Assembly (NCBI GenBank): GCA_964455095.1
Contig: CAYVUV010000041.1
Span: 1-21,841 of the forward strand
Origin: CAYVUV01 sp964455095
GTDB taxonomy: Bacteria > Desulfobacterota > Binatia > HRBIN30 > CADEER01
Direction of reading: 5' to 3'
DNA: 21,841 nucleotides
This document shows, piece after piece, positions 8,107 to 15,027 of the stretch (positions within the stretch are counted from its first letter, which is position 1; every line of letters begins with the position of its first letter). The notes under the pieces were generated by a model, which searched no databases, was not told the DNA's origin, and worked only from the letters and a program-made list of their open reading frames with translations. A program made the position numbers and the translations under genes.

Positions 8107-8427
8107 ATGGCAGAGGATGATCCCAAGCAGGACAAACCGCCCGAGCAACAGATCTCGATCCAGATCGACCCGCATCAGGGCACTGGCGTGTACGCGAACC
8201 TGATGATGATCAGCCATCGCAAGGAGGAGTTCATTCTCGACTTCCTCTTCGTGCAACCGCAGCGCACGCCGCAGGGGCAGTCGCTGGCGACGCTGCGCTC
8301 GCGCGTCATCACCTCGCCCGAGCACGCCAAGCGCGTTCTGCGCGCGCTGCAGGAGAACCTGCGCCGCTACGAGGATACCTACGGGGTGATCGACGAGGCG
8401 ACCGACCTGCCCAAGATCGTGCACTGA
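8107..8427 (+). CDS. DUF3467 domain protein
   Basis: A 106-residue soluble protein. The ATG at 8107 is set by GAGGAGG (8095-8101) five bases upstream. The sequence matches the DUF3467 (PF11950) pattern: an Asp/Ile strand near the start, then VYANLMMISHRKEEFILDF, a central FVQP strand, SRVITSPEHAKRVLRALQEN and a final acidic helix. The length is normal for the family. The function of the family is unknown; it is widespread as a small stand-alone protein. An amino-acid permease begins 11 bp downstream and has its own ribosome site, so the two are probably cotranscribed. No promoter is obvious between the preceding terminator and this gene. Family confidence is high; the role is not known. Confidence 0.88.
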   Translation: MAEDDPKQDKPPEQQISIQIDPHQGTGVYANLMMISHRKEEFILDFLFVQPQRTPQGQSLATLRSRVITSPEHAKRVLRALQENLRRYEDTYGVIDEATDLPKIVH

Positions 8428-8438
8428 AGAGGTCGCGA

Positions 8439-9797
8439 GTGTCGGCGCCCGCCCGCGCGGCGACAGAACCGCCCCGCCATCCCCGCGACCGGCTGCGGCG
8501 CGAGCTGTCCTTTCTCGACGCGACGATGTTGGTCGTCTCGTCGGTGATCGGCGTCGGCATCTTTCTCACGCCGGGGACGATTGCCGACCTGGTGCCGCAC
8601 CCGGGGCTGTTCCTCGGTGCCTGGCTGGTCGGCGGCCTGCTGTCGCTCGCCGGCGCGCTGGCCAACGCCGAGCTCGGGGCGATGTACCCGCACGCCGGCG
8701 GCGACTACGTCTACCTGCGCGAGGCCTATCACCCGGTGGCCGGCTTTCTGGTCGGCTGGCTGTCGTTCTTCGTCATCTACGCCGGGACGATCGCGACGCT
8801 CGCCGTCGGCTTTGCCGAGGGGCTGGGTCACTTCGCCCCGCTCGGCGCGGCGGGGCGCACCGCGACGGCGATCGCGATCATCGCGCTGACCTCGGCCGTC
8901 AACTACCTCTCGGTGCGCCTCGGCGCCGCCATCAACAACGTCACCGCGGCGATCAAGATCGTCGCCCTGGCGGGGCTGGTGGCCGGCGGGGTGCTCGGCG
9001 GCAGCGGCAGCAGCGCCCACTGGCAGCCGCTGTTCAGCGGCTGGGAGGCGGTGTCGCCGAGCGGCTTCGCGCTCGCCATGTCGCCGGTGCTGTTCAGCTA
9101 CCTGGGCTGGAACGCCTCGGTGTACGTCGGCAGCGAGATCCGCGACCCCGGCCGCATGATCCCGCGCTCGCTGTTTGCCGGGCTCGGCCTGTGCACGGCC
9201 GTCTACCTGGCGGTCAATCTCGCCTACCTCTACGCCGAGCCGATCGCGGCGCTGCGCGGCGAGCTGCGCGTCGGCGAGGCGGTGGCGCGCGTCTTCTTCG
9301 GCGAGACCGGCGCGGCAATCGGCGCGGCGCTGATCCTGGCCTCGATCCTCAGCTGCCTCAACGCCACCATCCTGGTCGGCCCGCGCATCGCCTACGCCAT
9401 GGCGATCGACGGCATGTTCTTCGGCGGCGTCGACCGCGTCCACGTCAGCTACCGCACCCCGCATGTCGCCATCCTCGCCCAGGGGCTCACCGCCGCCGGC
9501 TTGATCCTGGTGCTCGACAGCTTCCCAAGCGTGCTCGACTACACCACCTTCGCCATCGTCCTCGCCACCATGGCCGACACCGCCGCGCTGTACGCGCTGC
9601 GCTGGCGCCAGCCGCACCTGCCGCGTCCCTACCGCGCCTGGGGCTACCCCGCGCTGCCCGCGCTCTACCTGCTCGCCAACGCCGCCATCGCCGGCTCGAT
9701 GCTCTGGGGCCGCCCCATCGAGTGTGCGGTCGCCCTCGCCGTCGCCGCCACCGGGCTGCCGTTCTACGCCTTGTTCGCCCGCCGCGCGGCGCGGTGA
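8439..9797 (+). CDS. APC-family amino-acid permease
   Basis: A 452-residue integral inner-membrane transporter of the amino acid-polyamine-organocation superfamily, with about 12 predicted helices. Helix 1 carries the broken-helix substrate motif VIGVGIFLTPG, and the segment AELGAMYPHAGGDYVYLREAY is typical of the LAT/SteT-like branch, which exchanges or imports neutral amino acids. The GTG at 8439 is supported by GAAGAGG six bases upstream. A further conserved site is the helix-6 region LFSYLGWNASVYVGSEIRDP. The length fits the family. It follows the DUF3467 gene by 11 bp, probably in one operon. The substrate cannot be read from sequence; neutral amino acids are the likeliest by family. Confidence 0.9.
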   Translation: MSAPARAATEPPRHPRDRLRRELSFLDATMLVVSSVIGVGIFLTPGTIADLVPHPGLFLGAWLVGGLLSLAGALANAELGAMYPHAGGDYVYLREAYHPVAGFLVGWLSFFVIYAGTIATLAVGFAEGLGHFAPLGAAGRTATAIAIIALTSAVNYLSVRLGAAINNVTAAIKIVALAGLVAGGVLGGSGSSAHWQPLFSGWEAVSPSGFALAMSPVLFSYLGWNASVYVGSEIRDPGRMIPRSLFAGLGLCTAVYLAVNLAYLYAEPIAALRGELRVGEAVARVFFGETGAAIGAALILASILSCLNATILVGPRIAYAMAIDGMFFGGVDRVHVSYRTPHVAILAQGLTAAGLILVLDSFPSVLDYTTFAIVLATMADTAALYALRWRQPHLPRPYRAWGYPALPALYLLANAAIAGSMLWGRPIECAVALAVAATGLPFYALFARRAAR

Positions 9798-9977
9798 GGA
9801 GGAGCTTGCCAACTCGGAACGGCGCGACCGGACTGCACTACATCGATTCCCCAACAGGGACCCTCCAAGTCGGCGCGGTGATGGGAGAGAAACAGGGAAC
9901 CTGATCCATGCGCAAAGGGCCGGAGAAACCTTCGCATGGAACCACCGCGCGATCCCCGGTAGAATCGCCGCCTGACC

Positions 9978-11597
9978 ATGGCTGCGGAACCGCGATTCGA
10001 CCTGGTGCTGCTCGGGTTTCGCAACGACGTGGCGCGCGAGCGGACCCTGGCGCTACTGCGGCGGCAGTCGCTGCCCGGCGTGGCAGCGGCACGCATCGAC
10101 GACCAGACGCCGCTGCCGTGCGTGGTCTACGCGGCCATCGACCACGCGATCGGGTTGGGCCTGCTGCGCCCGCTGCACGAGTGCGGCGCCCTGGTGCGCC
10201 TGGTGGCGAGCGCCGACAGCGATGAGGTGCCCGTGGCCGCGCCGCCGGCACCCGAACCAGAGCCCGCGCCGGCGCGGGCGCGCTGGAGCGGTGCGTCCTC
10301 GTTCGTCTGGCTGCTCTTGCTGGGGATTGGCTGGGTGGCGCTCTTCCGCTTCCAGCCGCCGCGCCCGGCACTGCGCCCGGCGGCGCGCCCGGTCGCACCG
10401 CAGGGATACGCCGGCGCGGCGCGCGGCGTCGATGCGGCCACCCAGCAGCGGCTCAACAACGAGGCTCTGGCGCTGAGCCAGTCGGGCGACTACGCCGCCG
10501 CCGTCGAGCGGCTGCGCGAGGCCGTGCTGCAGGAGCCGGATCAGCCGGTGCTGCGCCGCAATCTGCAGGCGGTGCTGCACAACTGGGCCGTCGTCGACCT
10601 CAACGCCGGCCGGCCGACGGCGGCGGTGGAGCGCCTCGACGAGGGCCTGGCCCTGGGCGAGGACGGCATGCTGCTCGGCACGCTCGGCATGGCGCAAGCG
10701 CGCGCCGGTGCCTGGCAGGAGGCGCGCGCGTCGCTGGAGCGCGCCGTCGAGCTCGGCGTGTCTGACGTCAACGTCCTCGTCGCCCTCGGCACCGTCTACC
10801 GGCAGCTGGGCGAGCGCGAGAACGCCGTGGCGATCCTGCAGCAGGCGCACCAGGCCGGTGCCGTGGGCGACGGGTTCAGCGCCACGCTGCGCCAGCTCGA
10901 GCGCGAGCTCGATGCCGAGTGGGGCTTCAGCGAGCTGACCAGCCCACACTTCCAGATCGGCTTTGCCGACGGCGAGGACCGCCGCGCGGCGCGCGTCGTG
11001 TTGGGGGCGCTCGAAGAGGCGTACTTCTTCGTCGGCAACAAGTTCGACTTCTACCCCTCCGAGCGCACGCCGGTGGTGCTCTACCCGGGCGAGGAGTTTC
11101 ACGACATCACGCAGTCGCCGAGCTGGACCGGCGGCGTCTACGACGGGCGCATCAAGCTGCCGGTGCGGGGCATCGCCCCGGATAGCCCGCTGCTCGACCG
11201 CACGCTGCGGCACGAGTTCGCCCACGTCGTGATCAGCCAACTGAGCCGCAACCGCCTGCCGGTGTGGATCAACGAGGGCGCGGCGATCTGGGCCGAAGAG
11301 AATCGCGACGGCGAGCGCGAGGAGTGGGCGCAACACGTCGTCGCCGGGCGCCAGCTCCTGCACCTCGACGAGCTCGACCGCCCGTTCACCAGCCTGCCCG
11401 CCGCGCAGGTGCCGGTGGCCTACGCCGAGAGCTACCTCGCCGTGCGCGCCATCCTCGACGGCTACGGCTCGCGCCGCCTGCGCGAGCTGCTGGTCGCCAT
11501 CGGCGAGGGGCAGGACATCGAGACCGCCTTCGACGCCGTGCTCAACACTCAGCTGGCGACCTTCGAAGCGCAGCTCGTGCAGCGTTTGACGAGCTGA
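9978..11597 (+). CDS. Membrane-anchored TPR protein with HExxH gluzincin peptidase domain
   Basis: A 539-residue single-pass protein. Residues 1-78 form a small N-terminal domain, possibly with an L7/L12- or ferredoxin-like alpha/beta fold. A Pro/Ala-rich linker and one membrane helix (about 108-124) follow, then TPR-like helices (about 155-300). The C-terminal domain is of the peptidase_MA type (PF13485-like). It carries H412-E413-F-A-H416 and the downstream Glu433 in WINEGAAIWAEE, which is the gluzincin zinc-site pattern, so the catalytic set is complete. By the positive-inside rule the TPR and peptidase parts probably lie in the periplasm. The ATG at 9978 lacks a strong ribosome site. The gene is preceded by 180 bp without recognisable features and is convergent with the DUF1295 gene. 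Substrate unknown; a role in envelope protein turnover is inference. Confidence 0.85.
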   Translation: MAAEPRFDLVLLGFRNDVARERTLALLRRQSLPGVAAARIDDQTPLPCVVYAAIDHAIGLGLLRPLHECGALVRLVASADSDEVPVAAPPAPEPEPAPARARWSGASSFVWLLLLGIGWVALFRFQPPRPALRPAARPVAPQGYAGAARGVDAATQQRLNNEALALSQSGDYAAAVERLREAVLQEPDQPVLRRNLQAVLHNWAVVDLNAGRPTAAVERLDEGLALGEDGMLLGTLGMAQARAGAWQEARASLERAVELGVSDVNVLVALGTVYRQLGERENAVAILQQAHQAGAVGDGFSATLRQLERELDAEWGFSELTSPHFQIGFADGEDRRAARVVLGALEEAYFFVGNKFDFYPSERTPVVLYPGEEFHDITQSPSWTGGVYDGRIKLPVRGIAPDSPLLDRTLRHEFAHVVISQLSRNRLPVWINEGAAIWAEENRDGEREEWAQHVVAGRQLLHLDELDRPFTSLPAAQVPVAYAESYLAVRAILDGYGSRRLRELLVAIGEGQDIETAFDAVLNTQLATFEAQLVQRLTS

Positions 11598-11602
11598 GGG
11601 TT

Positions 11603-11619
11603 TGACCCCTTCGGGGTCA
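11603..11619. terminator. Short hairpin between convergent genes, possible bidirectional terminator
   Basis: TGACCCC-TTC-GGGGTCA forms a perfect 7-bp stem with a three-base loop. It sits between the stops at 11597 (plus) and 11617 (minus), and the minus-strand stop codon lies within it. There is no T-tract, so it may only weakly terminate or protect the 3' ends. A related sequence recurs at 17665-17682. Confidence 0.4.
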
Positions 11620-12507
11620 GGAAGTGCGCGGTGGGCGCGGCACCAGGGCGGGGACCGTCTGCATCCTGGCGGCGTAGTCGGGCCGGCGGGCGAGCATGCG
11701 CTGGTCGATCATCGGGATGCTGACGAAGACGAACATCAGCGTGATCGCCACCGCGCCGGCCGCCGTCCACCACGCAGGGTGCGCCGCCAGGCCGAACAGG
11801 CAGAGACCCCACCAGAAGGAGGTCTCGCCGAAGTAGTTCGGGTGCCGCGACCAGGCCCACAGGCCGGTCGACAACGTCCGCTCCGCCGCGTCCGGCCGCC
11901 GCCGGAAAGCGCGCAGCTGCTCGTCCGCCGTCGCCTCGATGGCGACGGCGCCGAGGGTCACGGCGGCGGCGAGGACATCGAGCCAACCGAACGGCCGGCC
12001 GCCGGCAGTCACCGCGGCGTAGAGCGGCAAGCAGCCGAGCAGCACGACGATGGTCGGGAAGACGTGCAGGCCGAGAAAGCTCACCAGCCAGTACGCCCCG
12101 CCGGTCTTGGCGCGCAGGTCGACGTAGCGCCAGTCCTCGTGCTGCAAGCCCTGCCAGCCGCGCAGCCAGTTCCAGGTCAGCCGCAGCGCCCACAACGCGA
12201 CGAGCAGGATCACCACCACCTGGCGCATCGAATCGGCGCCGGCCGCGCTCGCATGTGTGGCCCAGGCGAGCGCCAGCAACGGCGGCGCGACACTCCAGTA
12301 CGGGTCGTAGAAGCTCGAGTTGTCGTAGGCGTAGCTGTAGCCGAAGATGACCAGCGTCGCGGCGAGATCGGCGATGGCGGCGACCCAGAATGGGTGGTGG
12401 TCGCGTACCAGCCACCCCGCTACCAACGCGACCGCACCGGCGATCAGATAGGCGCGCGTGCAGAGCGCGACGGCGGCCTTGCGGTCGGATTCGGCTGACG
12501 GGCTCAT
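11617..12507 (-). CDS. DUF1295 / steroid 5-alpha-reductase-like membrane protein
   Basis: A 296-residue polytopic membrane protein of the DUF1295 family (PF06966), related to 3-oxo-5-alpha-steroid 4-dehydrogenase C-terminal domains and to isoprenylcysteine methyltransferase-like folds. The diagnostic motif WSRHPNYFGE lies at 219-228 on a cytoplasmic loop near the presumed NADPH or SAM site. A conserved DPYWSVAPP stretch occurs in the N-terminal half. The ATG at 12507 overlaps the stop of the upstream secreted protein gene by ATGA, so translation is probably coupled; an in-frame upstream extension inside that gene is a shadow. It is the last gene of the minus-strand set. Members are annotated as putative reductases, but the substrate is unknown here; lipid or sterol-like reduction is a guess from the family. 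Confidence 0.88.
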   Translation of the reverse strand: MSPSAESDRKAAVALCTRAYLIAGAVALVAGWLVRDHHPFWVAAIADLAATLVIFGYSYAYDNSSFYDPYWSVAPPLLALAWATHASAAGADSMRQVVVILLVALWALRLTWNWLRGWQGLQHEDWRYVDLRAKTGGAYWLVSFLGLHVFPTIVVLLGCLPLYAAVTAGGRPFGWLDVLAAAVTLGAVAIEATADEQLRAFRRRPDAAERTLSTGLWAWSRHPNYFGETSFWWGLCLFGLAAHPAWWTAAGAVAITLMFVFVSIPMIDQRMLARRPDYAARMQTVPALVPRPPRTS

Positions 12508-13442
12508 CGGTCGGGGATGCGGCGCAGGTTGGCGAAGTCGATTACCGAGCACGTCGCGCAGAAGCTCCCGGAGGCGTAGGTCCACTCGGCACGCGCCTGG
12601 CCGAATCCGTCGAGTCCGAAGCTGAAAGTGTAGTTGAAGACGAAGTCGAGCCTGCGTCCGCCGTTAGGGCAGAATTCCGGCGTCTCGATGGTCAGCCGCG
12701 CGAGCACCTGGTACGGACTCGAGCCCTCCGGATTCTCGATGTCGAGACTGCGGCCGATGATCTGGCCCGGTTGGCCGTTGGGCGTCTCGGCCACGATGTC
12801 GAGGTCGCCGTTGATCGCGGTGACGCGGTAGATGACGTCGAAGAGTCGGGTAAACGGCTGGCCGGCGAGGAAGCAGATGTTGTTCTGCCAGTCCGCCGCC
12901 CAGCGGCCGGAGATCCGCTGCGCGATGCCCGTCGGCGTGCGCGTGATGGTCGGCGTGCGCGTCTGCGTGATCGTGCTGGTCGAGGCCGGCGTCGGCGTGG
13001 ATGTCGGGGTGCGGGTCGGCGTGACGGTGTTCGTCGGGGCGGGCGAGGGCGTGCTGGTGACCGTGCGCGTCTGCGTCACGGTGCGGGTGAGCGTGACGGT
13101 GCGCGTCGCGGTGGGCGTGCGCGTCGCGGTGCGGGTGCGCGTCGACGTGCGCGTGCGCGTCGGCAGGCGGGTGGCCGTCGGCGTCGGGGTCCACGGCGCG
13201 TCGAAGAACGAGAAGATCGCGCGCGTGATCGGCACGAAGTCGGCATCGACCAGCAGACGGCCGCGGTAGTCGTCGGCCGGTCCGCAGCCGGGGAAACGCT
13301 GCTCGTCGTAGGAGACGGTGATCGCCGCGGTGTAGTCGGCCGCCGAAACGCGGCTGTCGCAGTTGACGTCGGGAACCGTCTGCGCCGCCGCGTGCGCCGC
13401 CAGGAGCAGCACGCCCGCCATCCAGCCGAATTGCCGACCCAC
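12504..13442 (-). CDS. Secreted dockerin-like protein with Thr-rich linker
   Basis: A protein of about 312 residues. I choose GTG at 13442 because GAGG (13451-13454) lies 8 bases upstream; GTG at 13451 would add three residues. A signal peptide ending in AHAAAQ is followed by DVNCDSRVSAAD, which fits the calcium-loop pattern of a type I dockerin (D-x-N-x-D...D). The second half-repeat (LLVDADFVPITRAIF) is degenerate. A Thr/Arg/Pro/Ser-rich linker of roughly 75 residues leads to a unique C-terminal domain with a few Cys, which I do not recognise. The linker is typical of exported proteins in uncultured deltaproteobacterial-like lineages and could be O-glycosylated. The gene starts about 25 bp after the tandem glutaredoxin gene and its stop overlaps the DUF1295 start, so the three are probably one operon. 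Function unknown. Confidence 0.82.
   Translation of the reverse strand: MGRQFGWMAGVLLLAAHAAAQTVPDVNCDSRVSAADYTAAITVSYDEQRFPGCGPADDYRGRLLVDADFVPITRAIFSFFDAPWTPTPTATRLPTRTRTSTRTRTATRTPTATRTVTLTRTVTQTRTVTSTPSPAPTNTVTPTRTPTSTPTPASTSTITQTRTPTITRTPTGIAQRISGRWAADWQNNICFLAGQPFTRLFDVIYRVTAINGDLDIVAETPNGQPGQIIGRSLDIENPEGSSPYQVLARLTIETPEFCPNGGRRLDFVFNYTFSFGLDGFGQARAEWTYASGSFCATCSVIDFANLRRIPDR
12940..13190. repeat. Low-complexity coding repeat (Thr/Arg/Pro-rich linker)
   Basis: On the plus strand this is a run of imperfect GTGCGCGTC/GTCGGCGTG-type hexamers. It encodes the TRTxTPTxT linker of the secreted protein on the minus strand. It is a protein-level low-complexity linker and not an independent tandem array. 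Confidence 0.8.
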
Positions 13443-13466
13443 CGCCGCCACCTCGCGTCGTCCGAA

Positions 13467-14216
13467 TCAGGCCGAGGCGCGCTTGCCGCGCGCGCGGCGG
13501 GAGGACGCGCCGCCGTAGGTCGACTCGAGGTAGGCGATGATCTCGTCCGACTCGTACATCTCGCGCCCGCTGTTGGGGTCGACGAGATACGGCACCTGCA
13601 CCTTGCCGCCGCGCTTGGCCAGCTCGGCGCGCTTCGGGCTGCCCTTCGGCACGTTGCGCACGACGTGCACCAGGTCGAGCTCGCTCAGCACCTCGCGCAC
13701 CTTGCGGCAGTAGGGCGAGCCTTCCATGTTGTAGAGCGTCAGCGGCTCCAGCGCGGCGCGCTTCTCGGGCCGCCGGCTGCGCCCGCCGCGCCCCAGGCGC
13801 AGGGCGCTGGCCAGCATCGAATCGACGTTGTCGATCGCGCTCGGCACCGGCAGCCGCCAGCCGGCCCGCTCACCGGCGCCATAGGTGGCGTTGAGGTAGG
13901 CGATGATGTCGTCCGACTCGTACAGCTTCTCCTTGGTGTTGGGATCGACCAGGTAGGGCGCCTGCACCTTGCCGCCGAGCCGCTTCAGCGCCTCGCGGTG
14001 CGGGCTGCCGTGCGCCACCGGGTGGGCGAGGTAGTCGAGATCGAGCTCGCACAGCGCCTCGCGCGCCTTGCGGCAGTAGGGGCAGGCTTCGAAGTCGTAG
14101 AGCTCGAGCATGCGCTTGGGGTCGGGCCGCCGATCGGCGGTGACGCGCGGATAGAGGCCGCGGCCGAGCCGGATGACGGTGGCCCCGAACGCGCTCAGAT
14201 CATTTGCCAGGCCCAT
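13467..14216 (-). CDS. Tandem glutaredoxin/GST N-terminal domain protein
   Basis: A 249-residue soluble protein made of two GST-N/glutaredoxin-like domains (PF13417 type). The first carries a full CPYC dithiol site (Cys45-Cys48); the second has SPYC (Ser167, Cys170), so its N-terminal Cys is replaced. Each domain keeps the cis-Pro strand (KVQAPYLVDPN and KVQVPYLVDPN) and a terminal YESDxIIAYL helix, which marks an internal duplication. The same two-domain order, with CPxC then SPxC, is known in a plant/cyanobacterial family (At5g03880-like), so the lost Cys is probably an old family trait. The ATG at 14216 follows AAGGGGG by six bases, and that ribosome site lies within a hairpin. It heads the probable minus-strand operon. 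Glutathione-dependent redox or binding activity is inferred; a substrate is not known. Confidence 0.88.
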   Translation of the reverse strand: MGLANDLSAFGATVIRLGRGLYPRVTADRRPDPKRMLELYDFEACPYCRKAREALCELDLDYLAHPVAHGSPHREALKRLGGKVQAPYLVDPNTKEKLYESDDIIAYLNATYGAGERAGWRLPVPSAIDNVDSMLASALRLGRGGRSRRPEKRAALEPLTLYNMEGSPYCRKVREVLSELDLVHVVRNVPKGSPKRAELAKRGGKVQVPYLVDPNSGREMYESDEIIAYLESTYGGASSRRARGKRASA

Positions 14217-14240
14217 GGTGTACCCCCTTGCGGGGGTAAC
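14217..14240 (-). promoter_or_regulatory. Hairpin occluding the ribosome binding site
   Basis: In the minus-strand transcript TACCCCC-GCAA-GGGGGTA (14238-14221) forms a perfect 7-bp stem closed by a GNRA-type tetraloop. The 3' arm is the Shine-Dalgarno sequence AAGGGGG, six bases before the ATG at 14216. The structure would limit initiation of the tandem glutaredoxin gene unless opened. The pairing is seen; regulation is inferred. Confidence 0.5.
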
Positions 14241-14268
14241 CGTACCTGTTTGCGCGCGGCGCGGAAAG

Positions 14269-14340
14269 TGGGAGGGCGAGGCTCCCGCCGAGCCTTTCTG
14301 CCCCATTGCGGCACGGCTCGGCGGGAGCCTCGCCCTCCCA
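14269..14340. repeat. 26-bp perfect inverted repeat (REP/MITE-like palindrome)
   Basis: The arms 14269-14294 and 14315-14340 are perfect reverse complements (26/26) with a 20-bp loop. They lie between the DUF2834-like and tandem glutaredoxin genes. The arm begins TGGGAGGGCGAGGCTCC. Palindromes of this kind recur between genes in some environmental GC-rich bacteria, where they give spurious peptides such as WEGEAPAEP. No transposase is present here. Mobility by a tyrosine transposase acting in trans is inference. Confidence 0.75.
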
Positions 14341-14354
14341 TTGGAACGGGGCGC

Positions 14355-14687
14355 TCAGCCGCGCGCGGGGTGGGCGGCGAAGTGCGGCTCGGTGGCCGGC
14401 TCGGTGCCGAGGCGGCGGATGAAGTAAAGCATCGGGCCGATGCTGCCGAGGGTGAGGGTGAGCAGCACATAGGGCAGCGGCGACCAACCGCGGGCGCGGG
14501 CGTCGCGCACCATCCAGATCGTGACCATGCTGAGCGCGAGGATCAGGTCGATGCCGACCTGCACGGTGATGGCATTGGCGGTCATCATCGTCAGGAAGGC
14601 GGTATAGCCGTAGTGGTAGACCGCGTAGGCGGTCAGCGCGACGAAGTCGGCGAGGATGACGGAGAGTGCGATCTGCTTGCGGTTCAT
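14355..14687 (-). CDS. Small DUF2834-like membrane protein
   Basis: A 110-residue protein with three predicted membrane helices (about 7-27, 40-60, 70-90). The ATG at 14687 is set by AAGGAG (14695-14700 on the plus strand) about eight bases upstream. The pattern of a TANAITVQVGIDLILAL helix, a charged RDARARGW turn, and a final PYVLLTLTLGSIGPMLYFI helix resembles DUF2834 (PF11196). That family has no known function. It precedes the tandem glutaredoxin gene by 138 bp, a gap that holds a palindromic element, so cotranscription is uncertain. The family call is moderate, the membrane topology strong. Confidence 0.75.
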   Translation of the reverse strand: MNRKQIALSVILADFVALTAYAVYHYGYTAFLTMMTANAITVQVGIDLILALSMVTIWMVRDARARGWSPLPYVLLTLTLGSIGPMLYFIRRLGTEPATEPHFAAHPARG

Positions 14688-15027
14688 GCGTAAGCTCCTT
14701 TCGGCGGGCGGTGCCCGCTGTCATGTGGTTTCAACGCAGACAGTCCAAACGGCGTGCCGTCGATCGGGCCCATTTGGTCGCGTCGGACGTCGGGCTTGCG
14801 AGCTGCGCGCGTTGTGGGGGCGCAACGAGGGCGTTGCGCCGGAGCAACGAATGGAGGAGGACCTTTTCGCGTCTTCGCGGCTTCGTGTGAGAAAGAAGGA
14901 AGAAACCTCACGCGAAGGCGCGAAGCCGCGAAGGGAAACTGCCTTTCCGCTTGCACCCATTGCAGTTCGCCGCCTCTCTGCGCGACAATCGCGGCGAGCG
15001 GCGCGGAAGTTGCTCCTCCATCTCGCG
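14688..15027. other. Divergent intergenic region, 340 bp
   Basis: This gap separates the start of the DUF2834-like gene (minus) from the histidine kinase start (plus). It holds the ribosome site of the minus gene, a 7-bp hairpin CGCAACG-AGGG-CGTTGCG (14821-14838), and an imperfect palindrome at 14866-14932. No clear promoter hexamers were found for either gene, and no convincing small gene was seen. Open frames across it on both strands look like shadows. Confidence 0.6.
14866..14932. repeat. Imperfect 26-bp inverted repeat (intergenic palindrome)
   Basis: Arms 14866-14891 and 14907-14932 pair with three mismatches in 26, around a purine-rich 15-bp loop. The arm is built from TTCGCG/CTTCG steps. 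Such palindromes, read as spurious SREDAKR-like peptides, recur between genes in environmental bacteria. It differs from the palindrome at 14269-14340. Confidence 0.65.

Noticed and set aside
9798..9977. Possible small gene or regulatory element before the peptidase gene
   Set aside because: Only short open frames and the loose direct repeat ACAGGGA (two copies) are present; no ribosome site, hairpin or promoter is convincing.
12940..13190. Possible CRISPR or tandem-repeat array
   Set aside because: Repeats are irregular, without spacers, and encode a Thr-rich linker in frame.
12390..14693. Plus-strand open frame of about 767 codons
   Set aside because: Antisense to four minus-strand genes with clear motifs and crosses intergenic palindromes.
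14844..15027. Earlier starts for the histidine kinase
   Set aside because: The extra residues come from the palindromic element and add no membrane or sensor features.
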